DNA of 64,000 nucleotides from Vibrio sp. CDRSL-10 TSBA (GCA_039696685.1 CP155565.1:248001-312000); one strand, 5' to 3'; numbered from the stretch's first letter, positions 1-9,869 are shown. Notes: generated from the letters alone by a model not told the origin. A program made the numbers and translations.

Positions 1-915
1 CTGCATCTGGTGGCCGCTCACAACCAGACCAACGTCGCCAGTCCTTACCAGGCTGGTATGCTTAAGCTGAAAGAAGTGGCTGATCAATCGGGCCTTTTTG
101 ATGTGGAAGTCCATGCGGGCACCATAGGAACCAACGAGAGTGAACTGGTTGAGAAACTGGTTCTGGGTGGCGCTGATTTGGTGCTGGTTTCGCCGGGTTT
201 CATGACCTCTTCTGGCATTGATGAAGTCGATCTTTTCTCATTACTTTACCTTTTTGACGACTACAGCCATTGGGAAAAAGTGGTCGATGGCGACGTGGGC
301 AAAAAAGTGGCCGATATCATTTACACCAAATCTGGTGAGAAGTACCGCGTTGCAGGTTACTGGACCGCTGGCGTGCGTCACTGGTATGGCAAACGACCAA
401 TCAACACCATCGAAGATGCTAAAGGGCTGAAGATTCGTACTCAGACCTCAGGTGTGGTTTCGCAATACTGGAAAGACATTGGTGCGATTCCTACTTCGGT
501 TGCGTGGGCTGAACTGTATCAGGCACTGTCGAGCAACGTGGTTGATGGCGCAGAAAACGCTTATCCATACTTTATTCCGATGGAACACCATAAAACATCG
601 AACGGTAAGTATGTGTCGGAAACTGGCCATGATTACACCACGCGTCTGCTGCTGGTACGCAACAGCGTTTGGGAAAACTTTAATGACGAACAGCGTGCAG
701 CATTTGATAACGCGGTAAAAGCGGCGACAGCTGCTGAGCGAAAAGCGCTTTATGAGCAAGAATCTGAATTTAAACAGAAAGCGATTGATGATGGCGCGAT
801 TGTGAACTCGGTTGAACGCGGTCCGTTTATTGAAAAAGCGGTAGCGATTCAGGATGAGTGGGCAGCCAAGCATGGCATGACCGATGTGATTGAGACCATC
901 CGTCAGGCACGTTAA
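1..915 (+). CDS. TRAP transporter substrate-binding protein DctP (5' end outside window)
   Basis: Periplasmic solute-binding subunit of a tripartite ATP-independent transporter, which delivers an acidic sugar or carboxylate to the DctQM membrane pair. The reading frame is open from base 1, so the start and signal peptide lie upstream. The visible part carries the DctP pattern: a segment around GTIGTNESELVEKL, a GADLVLVSPGF stretch, and the WYGKRPINT...GLKIRTQ region that in this family holds the ligand-contacting arginine. The chain ends 58 bases before dctQ and the three genes form one operon. The substrate cannot be read directly. The following genes for 2-keto-3-deoxygluconate kinase, a 2-hydroxyacid dehydrogenase and 6-phosphogluconate dehydrogenase suggest a sugar acid such as gluconate or ketogluconate (inference). 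Confidence 0.9.
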   Translation: MHLVAAHNQTNVASPYQAGMLKLKEVADQSGLFDVEVHAGTIGTNESELVEKLVLGGADLVLVSPGFMTSSGIDEVDLFSLLYLFDDYSHWEKVVDGDVGKKVADIIYTKSGEKYRVAGYWTAGVRHWYGKRPINTIEDAKGLKIRTQTSGVVSQYWKDIGAIPTSVAWAELYQALSSNVVDGAENAYPYFIPMEHHKTSNGKYVSETGHDYTTRLLLVRNSVWENFNDEQRAAFDNAVKAATAAERKALYEQESEFKQKAIDDGAIVNSVERGPFIEKAVAIQDEWAAKHGMTDVIETIRQAR

Positions 916-973
916 GGCTCGATTAACAGGCTTTAGTCTTGCTCTTTGAGCAATGAGAGAAAGGACGAATAGT

Positions 974-1478
974 ATGAAATATCTGACTTTACTCATGGCC
1001 AAACTTCAGCTGACTATCGGTGCGGTATGCCTGGTGATCTTTGTGGTAGCGACTCTGGTTCAGGTCGCTACCCGTTATCTGGGTATCTCGGTTCTGTGGA
1101 CAGAAGAAGTGGCGGTCAACGCCTTTATTTGGGCAATGTTTCTCGGTGCGGCCGTGATGGTCCGGGAAAACGAACACTTTAGTTTTCGCATCCTGACCGA
1201 CAAGTTTGAGGGTAACAAACGCTCCTGCCTGGTGCTGGTACAGAACCTGATTATGTTGGTGTTTCTGTATCCTCTGCTCTGTTTACAGTGTGGAAATTAC
1301 CCAGACATTCTGGAATTCGCGTTGGATTACCGTGCCTGAATTTAAACAGGGCTATATCTGGCTGGTTATGCCGGTCACCTTTATCAGTTCCAGTGTCTAT
1401 CTGGTCGATAACATGATCAAAGAAGTGGGGAAGTTAAGAAACGCTTCTAAGAAGGGGGTTGTATGGAACTCGCGTTAA
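974..1478 (+). CDS. TRAP transporter small permease DctQ (one-base insertion)
   Basis: Small four-helix membrane subunit that joins DctM to the binding protein. I chose the ATG at 974 because AAGGA lies 8 bases upstream. The first frame gives two membrane segments and the family-like LWTEEVAVNAFIWAMFLGAA stretch, then goes out of frame. A second frame supplies the C-terminal half (WITVPEFKQGYIWLVMPVTF). Deleting one T from GTTTC at 1261-1265 joins them into a normal protein of about 167 residues; a GTTTAC at 1281-1286 would also work, so the exact base is not certain. The end overlaps dctM by 16 bases, typical of translationally coupled dctQM. I treat the break as a sequence artefact shared with many genes here. 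Confidence 0.85.
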
Positions 1479-2722
1479 TTACAGTGCTGTTTATCGGCTT
1501 AATCATCATCGGGGTTCCGATTGCCTTTTCGATTGGTATTTCTGCTCTGACCGGCATTGCCACTATGTCTGGCACGCCAAATACCATGATTCCGATGAAA
1601 ATGTTTTACGGCCTTAATTCGTACGTACTTTTGGCGGTGCCATTGTTCGTACTGACTGCTAACATCATGAATAGTGGTAGTATTTCCCGCCGTCTGATTG
1701 ATTTCTCTATCGCTCTCGCCGGACGTCGTCCGGGTGGGCTTGGTCACGCTAACGTGATTGTGTCGATGCTGTTTGCCGGGGTAAGTGGCTCTTCAACAGC
1801 CGATACTGCAGGTGTCGGTAAGATCTTAATTCCGAACATGATTGATAAAGGTTACAGCCGCGAAATGTCGGTTGGGGTAACGGCGGCTTCGTCGACGATC
1901 GGCAGTATTATCCCGCCTAGTATCACCATGGTTATCTATGGCGGCCTGACCAATACATCGGTCGGACAACTGTTTATCGGCGGTATGTTGCCGGGTATCT
2001 TGATTGGTTTCGGGATGATGTTTGTGATTGGTATCATTGCCCGTCGCGACAACCTGCCAATTATGGAAAAGATTACCCGCGCTGAATTTATTGCGCTGGC
2101 TAAAGATGCTTTGCCTGCCATGATCACACCGCTGATCATTATCGGTGGTATCGTATTTGGTGTGTTTACACCAACCGAAGCGGCGGCTTTCTCGGCCATC
2201 TATGCTTACGCCATTAGTGCTTACTACTACAAAACCATCACCTGGCGCGATATGCCAAAAGTGTTTGTGGAAACGTTGAAGCTGAGCTGTCTGTCGTTAT
2301 TTGCTCTTGCGGCGGCATCTGCACTGGGTGAATTCCTGGGCTACTACAAAATCAACGTGATTGTCGCGGATTTCTTTAACAGCCTGGGCGGTAATCAATA
2401 TCTGTTCCTGTTTATCATCATTGCGTTCTTCCTGTTTATCGGCACCTTTATGGATGCGATTCCGGCTATGGTGCTGTTTGTACCAGTGATTTATCCGGTT
2501 GCGCTGTCGATGGGGGTGGATCCGGTACAGCTGGGCGTGGTTATCATTATTACTCTGTCGGTCGGTCTGATTACTCCGCCATACGGGTTATGCCTGCTGA
2601 TATCGAGTGTGATCGGCGGATTGTCTCTCGATCAATCGTTTAAGGCGGTGATGCCTTATATCGGTGTGATTCTGGCTGTTCTGCTGGCGGTGATCTTTAT
2701 GCCATTCGTGTTATTGGTGTGA
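1463..2722 (+). CDS. TRAP transporter large permease DctM
   Basis: Large membrane subunit (419 residues, about 12 helices) of the TRAP transporter, which drives solute uptake with an ion gradient. Family signatures are the N-terminal GVPIAFSIGISALTG, the GVSGSSTADTAGVGKILIP loop, IGSIIPPSI, and FTPTEAAAFSAIYA. The ATG at 1463 has a strong AGGGGG upstream. The gene is intact and is the last of the dctPQM unit. About 160 bases with a possible operator separate it from the sugar-kinase operon. Confidence 0.95.
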   Translation: MELALITVLFIGLIIIGVPIAFSIGISALTGIATMSGTPNTMIPMKMFYGLNSYVLLAVPLFVLTANIMNSGSISRRLIDFSIALAGRRPGGLGHANVIVSMLFAGVSGSSTADTAGVGKILIPNMIDKGYSREMSVGVTAASSTIGSIIPPSITMVIYGGLTNTSVGQLFIGGMLPGILIGFGMMFVIGIIARRDNLPIMEKITRAEFIALAKDALPAMITPLIIIGGIVFGVFTPTEAAAFSAIYAYAISAYYYKTITWRDMPKVFVETLKLSCLSLFALAAASALGEFLGYYKINVIVADFFNSLGGNQYLFLFIIIAFFLFIGTFMDAIPAMVLFVPVIYPVALSMGVDPVQLGVVIIITLSVGLITPPYGLCLLISSVIGGLSLDQSFKAVMPYIGVILAVLLAVIFMPFVLLV

Positions 2723-2794
2723 GCCTTGGATATGGGTGACAGTGCAAATGAGCCAAGCGTCGTTTGCCGTCACCAGCATTTTTTTAGTTAAAAT

Positions 2795-2810
2795 ATGGAA
2801 TCGGTTCCAT
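2795..2810. promoter_or_regulatory. Candidate operator ATGGAA-n4-TTCCAT upstream of kdgK
   Basis: A six-base-arm inverted repeat, ATGGAA tcgg TTCCAT, lies about 75 bases before the kinase start, in the only sizeable gap between the transporter and the catabolic genes. Its size and symmetry fit a LacI- or GntR-type repressor site. No regulator gene is present in the window, so the binding protein is unknown. Confidence 0.4.
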
Positions 2811-2884
2811 TGTTTGCAGCTCATTACCAATGGTGATGTTCAAAAGCTGGCGTGTGACAAGCGATGGAATTGGGGGAGTACGCA

Positions 2885-3845
2885 ATGAATACAGTACCAA
2901 GCAAGTCTTTTGTGACGCTGGGTGAAGCGATGGCGATGATGGTCGCCAACCAAACCGGCCCGCTGGCTAAAGTAGAGACATTTAACCGCCATCTGGCCGG
3001 TGCTGAACTGAATGTCGCGATTGGCATGGCCCGGCTTGGTTTTGACTCTCGTTACGTAACGAAAGTCGGCCGTGACTGCTGGGGCGAGTTCATCACTCAG
3101 GCACTGGCTGAGGAAGGAGTCAATACCGGTTGGATCTCGACCAGCGATGATCACTCGACCGGAATGGTTTTTAAAAGCCTGCAGAACGATGGCAGTGACC
3201 CTGCGGTGGAATACTTTCGCCGCCGTTTCTGCGGCCAGCACGTTGAGTGAAGATGATTTGCAGCCTGAGCTAATCAGTGACAACAGCCATTTGCACCTGA
3301 CTGGAGTGGCGGCTGCGGTATCTCCGTCGTTGCTGGCATTATCCCGCTATGCATTGCAGCAAGCCAAAGCGGCCGGCGCATCGACATCATTTGATACCAA
3401 TCTGCGTCCGACGTTGTGGTCGGATGAACAGACCATGCGCGACACCATCAATGAGCTGGCTAGTGGTTGCGATGTGGTGTTGCCGGGAATTAATGAAGGC
3501 AAAATTCTGACCGGTAGTAATGATCCGGAGGCAATTGCTGATTTCTATTTAGCGCGTGGGGTGCAGTTGGTGGTGGTTAAACTCGGCAGTGACGGTGCCT
3601 ACTTTAAACATGCCGGTGTAGAGTCGGGCACAGTGCAGGGTGTTGCGGTCGACAAGGTCGTCGATACGGTCGGTGCCGGTGACAGTTTTGCGGTTGGCGT
3701 GGTGTCAGCGCTGCTGGATGGCCGCACACTTGAACAGGCAGTAAAAAGAGGCAACTGGTTTGGCGCTCTGGCCGTTCAGGTGCGGGGTGACAGTGAAGGG
3801 CTGCCAAGTCGCGCTCAATTAAATCAATTTGAACAAAGGGCTTAA
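2885..3845 (+). CDS. kdgK: PfkB-family sugar kinase, probable 2-keto-3-deoxygluconate kinase (one-base insertion)
   Basis: Ribokinase-family enzyme that most likely phosphorylates 2-keto-3-deoxygluconate to KDPG for the Entner-Doudoroff aldolase. The ATG at 2885 follows GGGGGAG. The first part carries the PfkB start (VTLGEAMAMMVA, HLAGAELNVAIGMARLG). The frame then breaks at GTTTC 3225-3229. Removing one T gives a continuous 319-residue protein with the C-terminal signature DTVGAGDSF at about residues 260-268, where D is the catalytic base and the glycines form the anion hole. It is followed 2 bases later by the dehydrogenase gene. The specificity call rests on neighbours and general resemblance; another PfkB sugar kinase is possible. 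Confidence 0.8.
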
Positions 3846-3847
3846 CG

Positions 3848-4846
3848 ATGAAAAAGAAAGTTATCTTGTACAAAAGCATTCCTGAGCAGTACCAGCGTCA
3901 ACTGGAGCAGCACTTTGACCTGCAGGTTTTTGATGGTGTCGATGAAAGTAATTTCAGTGCGTTTAAAGCTGCGCTTACTGATGCCGAAGGCGCGATTGGT
4001 GCCAGTGTAGAGATGCCGCCGGAACTATTGCAATCGGCGCCGAAACTACAAGCGTTGTCGACGATTTCTGTGGGTACCGATCAATTTGACCTCGATTATC
4101 TGGCCAAGCGTGGCATTCCACTGATGCATACACCAAGTGTGCTGACCGAAACCACCGCCGATACCGTGTTTATGCAGATCATGTGCGCCGCCCGTCGTGC
4201 GGTTGAGCTATCCAATATGGTGCGGGAAGGGAAGTGGACCAAAAGCATTGGCGAGGAGTTTTACGGCGTCGATGTACACGGTAAAACGCTCGGTATTATT
4301 GGCATGGGACGCATTGGTTACGCCGTGGCCCGCCGCGCCCATCTGGGTTTCAATATGAATATTCAGTATTGCAACCGCAGCGCGCATCAGGAAGCCGAAC
4401 AGGTATTGAATGCCACCCGGACCGAGATGGACACCTTGCTCAAAACGTCCGATTTTGTCTGCGTTATGGTACCGCTCACCGCAGAGACCGAACGTTTGAT
4501 CGGTAAAGAGCAGTTTGCACTGATGAAACCCAGTGCGATTTTTGTCAACGGCTCACGCGGTAAAGTGATCGATGAATCAGCGCTTATTGAGGCGTTAAGT
4601 CAGGGCCAGATTCGGGCTGCAGGTCTGGATGTGTTCGAAGTCGAACCGTTACCGGGTGATTCACCGTTGTGCAAACTCGATAACGCGGTGATCTTTCCGC
4701 ACATTGGCTCGGCAACCGGAGAAACCCGCGAACAAATGGTGGCCTGTGCGGTCGACAATATTATTGCTGCTTTACAGGGCGATATTGCGCGTAACTGCGC
4801 CAATCGTCACTTATTGAACGGTGCGGAAACCGAGAGGAGCGCGTGA
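3848..4846 (+). CDS. D-isomer-specific 2-hydroxyacid dehydrogenase (GhrB/2-ketogluconate reductase type)
   Basis: NAD(P)H-dependent reductase of 2-keto acids, 332 residues. The Rossmann motif GMGRIG is at 152-157. The catalytic set is Arg237 (in NGSRG), Glu266 (in FEVEP) and His285 (in FPHIGSAT), as in glyoxylate/hydroxypyruvate/2-ketogluconate reductases. It begins 2 bases after the sugar kinase, and its TGA overlaps the ATG of the next gene by one base, so it lies within one operon. Together with gnd downstream it could reduce 2-ketogluconate to gluconate (inference). The gene is intact. Confidence 0.85.
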   Translation: MKKKVILYKSIPEQYQRQLEQHFDLQVFDGVDESNFSAFKAALTDAEGAIGASVEMPPELLQSAPKLQALSTISVGTDQFDLDYLAKRGIPLMHTPSVLTETTADTVFMQIMCAARRAVELSNMVREGKWTKSIGEEFYGVDVHGKTLGIIGMGRIGYAVARRAHLGFNMNIQYCNRSAHQEAEQVLNATRTEMDTLLKTSDFVCVMVPLTAETERLIGKEQFALMKPSAIFVNGSRGKVIDESALIEALSQGQIRAAGLDVFEVEPLPGDSPLCKLDNAVIFPHIGSATGETREQMVACAVDNIIAALQGDIARNCANRHLLNGAETERSA

Positions 4847-5319
4847 TGTTTACTGGTCGCTGGGATAACCTGCAACGTTATCCGTATATCAAAAACAACC
4901 TCAAACATATTGTCCAGCAAGCGCTCAAGGTCATCGAAGAGCAGACGAAACCGGGCAATATTGTGCTGCAGCCTGATGATGTGTGGATTGAAATGAAACA
5001 CGTCAACACCGATCCGGCAGACGGTCGTATGTTTGAGATCCACAAGCAGTTTATCGATGTGCATGTGCTGCTTGAAGGCGAAGAATATATGGGATTTGCC
5101 CACGATGAGCTGGTGGTGGAAGACTTATCGCTGGTGGAGCACGACGTCTATTTTGGCAGTAGCCGTGAAGGTCGCTATTTTCTGATGAAGCCGGGCGAGC
5201 TGGCGGTGTTCTTCCCGGGGGAAGTGCACAAGCCACAGTGTCATCTTGGCGATGAGTCAGTCAGCTTACGCAAGGCAGTGATCAAAATCAGACAATCCAT
5301 CTTACAACAGGAGCAGTAA
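4846..5319 (+). CDS. YhcH/YjgK/YiaL family protein
   Basis: Small cupin-like protein of the DUF386 family (157 residues from the ATG at 4846). Relatives sit in sugar and sialic-acid catabolic operons, where an anomerase or sugar-binding role has been proposed. Visible features are FEIHKQFIDVHVLLEGEE in the core, and PGELAVFFPGEVHKP with the likely metal-ligand histidine. I prefer ATG 4846 over the in-frame GTG at 4843 because it gives the stop/start overlap TGATG with the dehydrogenase and follows GAGGAG. Function here is unknown. Confidence 0.8.
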   Translation: MFTGRWDNLQRYPYIKNNLKHIVQQALKVIEEQTKPGNIVLQPDDVWIEMKHVNTDPADGRMFEIHKQFIDVHVLLEGEEYMGFAHDELVVEDLSLVEHDVYFGSSREGRYFLMKPGELAVFFPGEVHKPQCHLGDESVSLRKAVIKIRQSILQQEQ

Positions 5320-5321
5320 TG

Positions 5322-6771
5322 ATGAAGGCGGATATCGGAGTTATCGGCCTGGCAGTAATGGGCCAGAAACCTTATCCTGAACATGAATGACCACGGCTTT
5401 AAAGTGGTAGCACATAACCGTACTGCGGCGAAAGTCGACGAATTCCTGGAAGGCCCGGCGAAAGGCACTAACATTGTGGGTGCTTACACCCTGCAAGAGC
5501 TGGTCGACAAACTGGAAGCGCCACGTAAAGTGATGCTGATGGTTCGCGCGGGCGCCGTGGTTGATGCTTTCATCGACCAACTGGTTCCTCTGCTGGACAA
5601 AGGCGACATCATCATCGATGGCGGTAACACCAACTACCCTGACACCAACCGTCGCGTTGCGGCACTGCGTGAAAAAGGCATCCACTTCATCGGTACGGGT
5701 GTATCGGGTGGTGAAGAAGGCGCTCGTTTCGGACCGTCTATCATGCCTGGCGGCGCACCGGAAGCATGGGAAGCGGTTAAGCCTATCTTCCAGGGCATCT
5801 CTGCCAAAACTGACGCAGGTGAGCCTTGCTGTGACTGGGTCGGCAACGACGGTGCCGGCCACTTCGTGAAAATGGTGCACAACGGCATCGAATACGGTGA
5901 CATGCAGCTGATCACTGAAGCATACCAGTTCATGAAAGACGGTCTGGGCATGTCTGCAGACGAGATGCAGGCTGTGTTTACTGACTGGAACAAAACTGAG
6001 CTGAACAGCTACCTGGTTGAGATCACTGCTGACATCCTGGGCTACAAAGACGAAGACGGCGAAGCTCTGGTTGAGAAAATCCTGGATACCGCGGGCCAGA
6101 AAGGCACCGGTAAATGGACTGGTATCAACGCACTGGACCTGGGCATTCCACTGACTCTGATCTCTGAGTCTGTGTTCTCTCGTTGTCTGTCTGCACTGAA
6201 AGACCAACGTGTTGAAGCCGAGAAACTGTTCGGCAAAACCATCACGCCGGTGGAAGGCGACAAGCAAGAGTGGGTTGATGCACTGCGTCAGGCTCTGCTG
6301 GCTTCAAAAATCATCTCTTACGCACAAGGCTTTATGCTGATGCGTGAAGCGTCAAACGAAAACGGCTGGGATCTGAACTACGGTAACGTGGCTCTGATGT
6401 GGCGCGGTGGTTGTATCATCCGCTCTGCGTTCCTGGGCAACATCCGTGACGCATACGAGAACAACGCGCAGCTGGCGTTCCTGGGCTCAGATGAGTACTT
6501 CAAAAACATCCTGACCAGCAGCTTGGCAGCATGGCGTAAAGTGGCAGCGAAATCGCTGGAAGCAGGCATCCCAATGCCATGTACCACGTCAGCGCTGACG
6601 TTCCTGGACGGCTACACCACCGCACGTCTGCCAGCGAACCTGCTGCAGGCGCAACGTGACTACTTCGGTGCGCACACTTACGAGCGTACTGACCGTGCAC
6701 GCGGTGAGTTCTTCCACACAAACTGGACCGGTACCGGTGGTGACACAGCGTCAACCACATACGACGTATAA
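5322..6771 (+). CDS. gnd: 6-phosphogluconate dehydrogenase, decarboxylating (one-base insertion)
   Basis: Oxidises 6-phosphogluconate to ribulose 5-phosphate with release of CO2 and NADPH (pentose phosphate pathway). The true start is the ATG at 5322, encoding an N-terminal GVIGLAVMGQ nucleotide-binding motif. That frame stops within 70 bases unless one A is removed from GAAAC 5366-5370, after which GQNLILNMNDHGFKV reads into the long frame. The repaired protein is 482 residues, the usual length. The signature SGGEEGARFGPSIMPGG and the GNDGAGHFVKMVHNGIEYGD catalytic Lys/His region are intact, as is the C-terminal tail. It is the last gene of the sugar-acid operon and ends in a strong hairpin. 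Confidence 0.93.
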
Positions 6772-6802
6772 CGCCAAATCGATGGGTTTGGTGATAGGTA
6801 AA

Positions 6803-6825
6803 AACAGCCCGCAAAGCGGGCTGTT
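6803..6825. terminator. Bidirectional terminator between gnd and idi
   Basis: A GC-rich hairpin AACAGCCCGC-aaa-GCGGGCTGTT lies between convergent gnd and idi, with A-rich and T-rich flanks allowing use from both sides. Confidence 0.8.
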
Positions 6826-6830
6826 TGCGT

Positions 6831-7382
6831 TCAGGACATTAAACCTTGTTTGATGTGAGCCACCAGCTCACGATGACTGAGCTGCTCGCACATCCAGGGG
6901 CTGAATGCAAAAGGCGCCGTTTGCACACTGTGCAGCAGATCGTCAAAGTCTATCCAGGCATAATCCGCCACTTCACTGGCTCTGGGCGCCAGCTCTGAGC
7001 TCAGACGAGCCTGAAATACCGGGCAAAACTCATTTTCGACCACGCCACTGTTATCCCGTGCACAGTACTGGAACTCTTCACATACACAACGGATGTCGGA
7101 GACTTTGGCTCCAAGCTCATACTCGGCGCGGCGATGGACTGCATCACTGAACACTTCTTGCGGGAGCGGATGACCGCAAAATGAATTGGTCCAGACGCCG
7201 GGCCAGGCCACTTTATCCAGTGAACGGCGAGTCAGCAGAACCTGACCCTGATCATTAAACAGATAGCAGGAAAACGCCAGATGCAGCGGCGTGTTTTCAT
7301 CGTGGATGCCGGCTTTGTCGGCAGTGCCAATGGGTTGATAATTACTGTCAAGTAACACAACCTGCTCAGTCGTTGATGTCAT
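6831..7382 (-). CDS. idi: Isopentenyl-diphosphate delta-isomerase, type I
   Basis: Interconverts IPP and DMAPP for isoprenoid synthesis. This is a 183-residue Nudix-fold protein with the type I marks: catalytic Cys69 in NSFCGHP, metal-binding histidines, the RRAEYELG helix, and the second catalytic region CEEFQYCARD...ENEFCPVF that carries the active-site glutamate. The gene is intact and monocistronic, convergent with gnd. A mevalonate-pathway enzyme (HMG-CoA reductase) lies 44 kb away in the same window. Confidence 0.93.
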   Translation of the reverse strand: MTSTTEQVVLLDSNYQPIGTADKAGIHDENTPLHLAFSCYLFNDQGQVLLTRRSLDKVAWPGVWTNSFCGHPLPQEVFSDAVHRRAEYELGAKVSDIRCVCEEFQYCARDNSGVVENEFCPVFQARLSSELAPRASEVADYAWIDFDDLLHSVQTAPFAFSPWMCEQLSHRELVAHIKQGLMS

Positions 7383-7553
7383 AAGACCTCACTTTACCCA
7401 TCATTTGTGTGACAGGCGAATACGATTGGAAATACAGGCAAAAGAGTCGTTAGATAAAGGGTAGTCAGATAAGCCCGGAATGCCGAATTGAAAATGCCAG
7501 CCTGTGCAGACTGGCGTAAAGGACAGTTAGGATAATCGCTCTTAATTACCGAA

Positions 7554-7790
7554 TCAACGCTCAGATTCCGGTAACAGAGGCGGAATCGATGGCACCATAG
7601 GCGCATTATCAATATCAGCCTGAGTCATTTTAAACTCTTCCGGGTATTGATCCCGATCGGTACGACGTGCCGGCTCGGTGGAACGCCAGGTATACAGGCA
7701 ATGCTGGCACTGGAACACTTCCCAAACATCAGGTACCGGTGATTTTGCAAGTATTTCAACGTGGTCTTCACCACAGCGAGGACAGATCAC
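7554..7790 (-). CDS. Hydroxyarylate decarboxylase subunit D (VdcD/BsdD family)
   Basis: Small third component (78 residues) of non-oxidative hydroxyarylic acid decarboxylases. The N-terminus carries a CPRCGEDH and a second CQHC pair, forming a four-cysteine zinc-ribbon-like motif, followed by the family's LYTWRSTEP. The start is a GTG at 7790 that overlaps the UbiD-type stop codon by one base (TAGTG), preceded by GGAG, so it is translationally coupled. It is the third gene of a ubiX-ubiD-vdcD set. Its exact role is unclear in the family, but it is often needed for full activity. Confidence 0.85.
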   Translation of the reverse strand: MICPRCGEDHVEILAKSPVPDVWEVFQCQHCLYTWRSTEPARRTDRDQYPEEFKMTQADIDNAPMVPSIPPLLPESER

Positions 7791-9230
7791 TATTTATTCT
7801 CCTGTTTCTGTTGTGCCAGCATTTCGGTCAGTTTATTGACCCACTCTTTGGTTTCAGGCAAATCTTTCACCGGCTGGCTGTAGTGGCCACGAGTATCCGG
7901 CGCGACAGGGGTCGTCGCATCGATGATCATTTTATCGGTGATACCGGCAGGTGATGAGCCAGGGTCCAGCTCCAGCACTGACATGTTTGGCAGCTGAACC
8001 AGGTCGCCGGCCGGGTTCACTTTGGAGGACATCGCCCACATCACTTGTTGCAGATCGAACGGATCCACATCTTCATCAACCATGATCACCATTTTCACGT
8101 AGCCCAGACCATGTGGCGTGGTCATCGCACGCAGACCGACCGCACGAGCGAAGCCGCCATAGCGTTTCTTGGTTGAGATAATCGCCAGCAGGCCGTGGGT
8201 GTACATGGCATTCACAGCTTGCACTTCAGGGAATTCGGCTTTGAGCTGCTTGTACAAAGGTACACAGGTTGCCGGCCCCATCAGGTAGTCGATTTCTGTC
8301 CATGGCATACCCAGGTACAGCGACTCGAAGATTGGCTTAGTGCGGTACGACACTTTATCGATACGTACGACCGTCATATTACGACCGCCGGAGTAGTGAC
8401 CGGTAAATTCTCCAAACGGGCCTTCAATTTCACGAACACGACTTTCAATCACACCTTCCAGCACCACTTCTGAGCCCCAGGGCACATCAAAGCCGGTCAG
8501 CGGTGCGGTCGCAATCGGATAAGGCTTCTCACGCAGTGCGCCAGCCATTTCATATTCGGACTGATCGTATTGCAGCGGCGTTGCCCCCATCAGAGTGATC
8601 ATCGGGTCGTTACCCAGGGTGATGGCTACGGGTAGATCCTGACCGCGCTCTTCCGCTTTATTAAGGTGAATCGCGATATCGTGCATTGGCACAGGTTGCA
8701 GGCCAAGTTTACGCTTGCCTTTCACTTCCATACGGTAGATACCGACATTCTGCTTACCGAAATTATCCGGGTCAGTCGGATCGCGGGAAACGGTACAGGC
8801 TTTATCCAGGTAAAAACCACCGTCGCCATCGTTGAGGCGGAACAGCGGCAGGATATCAAACAGGTTGATCTCATCACCGTCTACCGTGTTTTCTGCCCAT
8901 GGCGGGTTGTCACGACGTTCTGGTGCGACCGGATACTTATCCCAGCGGCGCACGAATTCAGCGATCTGTTCACTAACCGGTGTTTTCGGTGGCAAATTCA
9001 TCGAAATAGCGTGGTTTCTGCCAGGAGCCGATGGTATTCATCGCGACGCGGGCATCGGTAAAGCCTTCGATATTATCGAACCACAATGCCGGGGCGCCTT
9101 CACCGATACGGCCAGTGGCATTCGCTGCTGCGGCGATGTCCGGTTCGGCTTTCACCTGCTCAGAAATTCTGAGCAGTTGTCCATGTTGTTCTAATGATTG
9201 CAGAAAACTGCGTAAATCATCGTATGCCAT
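7790..9230 (-). CDS. UbiD-family hydroxyarylic acid decarboxylase, catalytic subunit (one-base insertion)
   Basis: Prenyl-FMN-dependent reversible decarboxylase. The closest remembered relatives are the BsdC/VdcC/EdcC proteins acting on vanillate, 4-hydroxybenzoate or protocatechuate. The N-terminal part (LRSFLQSLEQHGQLLRISE, GEGAPALWFDNIEGF) is in one frame and the rest in another. Removing one base from GTTTC at 9014-9018 reads SWQNHAISMNLPPKTPV and gives 479 residues, normal for this group. Conserved parts include EGPFGEFTGHY and the KRYGGFARAVGLRAMTTPHG region. Substrate cannot be fixed from sequence. The adjacent MarR gene and operators suggest induction by a phenolic acid (inference). 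Confidence 0.9.
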
Positions 9231-9252
9231 AGTCTTTCTCCTTCGAGGTGTA

Positions 9253-9834
9253 TTAGTCTAAATTTTGTGCGTGTGCGATGCCTTCCCAGCGTTTGGCCTG
9301 GGGATAATCGAGATCAAACTGGTCGAGCACACGGGTGACGATATGATGTTGCACATCTTCAATACTTTTCGGATGGTTGTACCAGGCAGGCATTGGCGGC
9401 ACTAAAGAGACCCCTTTTTGTGCCAGAGCCAGCATGTTTTCCAGATGAATTGTGCTAAGCGGGGTTTCACGTGGCACCAGCACCAGTTTGCGGTTCTCTT
9501 TGATCACCACATCGGCCGCTCGGCCAACCAGGCCCTCGGAGTAACCGGCGCGAATACCGGCCAGGGTTTTCATACTGCAAGGAATAATGATCATGCCGTC
9601 GGTCTTAAATGATCCAGATGAAATCTTCGCTGCTTGGTCTGATGAACTGTAGGTGACGTCAGCTAACGCACTGATATCGCGGGCCGTGTATGCGGTTTCC
9701 AACTCGATCGTGGCCTTGGCCCAACGTGACATCACTAAGTGAGTTTCTACGTCCGGTATTTGTTGCAAGGCTTGTAAAAGTGTTACAGCTAAAGGAGCGC
9801 CAGTCGCGCCGGTGATTCCAACGATCAGTTTCAT
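9253..9834 (-). CDS. Flavin prenyltransferase, UbiX/BsdB family
   Basis: Attaches a dimethylallyl group to FMN to make the prenylated flavin cofactor of the adjacent UbiD-type enzyme. The protein has 193 residues with an N-terminal GITGATGAPLAV nucleotide-binding loop, IIIPCSMKTLAGIRAG, and VLVPRETPLS with the conserved arginine/glutamate. The first gene of the decarboxylase operon, it ends 22 bases before the UbiD start. It faces the MarR regulator across a 203-base control region holding two operators. Intact. Confidence 0.92.
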   Translation of the reverse strand: MKLIVGITGATGAPLAVTLLQALQQIPDVETHLVMSRWAKATIELETAYTARDISALADVTYSSSDQAAKISSGSFKTDGMIIIPCSMKTLAGIRAGYSEGLVGRAADVVIKENRKLVLVPRETPLSTIHLENMLALAQKGVSLVPPMPAWYNHPKSIEDVQHHIVTRVLDQFDLDYPQAKRWEGIAHAQNLD

Positions 9835-9855
9835 AATTTGTCTCTCAAATCTTTT

Positions 9856-9869
9856 GTTCGTGTACGAAC
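9856..9869. promoter_or_regulatory. MarR-type operator 1
   Basis: Inverted repeat GTTCGT-gt-ACGAAC, 22 bases before the ubiX start. It shares its core arms with a second copy at 9923-9940, so one protein, most simply the divergent MarR product, probably binds both. Note that both GTTC/GAAC words here are unaltered. Confidence 0.7.

Noticed and set aside
448..1002. Long open frame antisense to dctP, and many similar antisense frames
   Set aside because: They overlap well-supported genes on the other strand, have no family features and no ribosome sites; they are by-products of coding bias.
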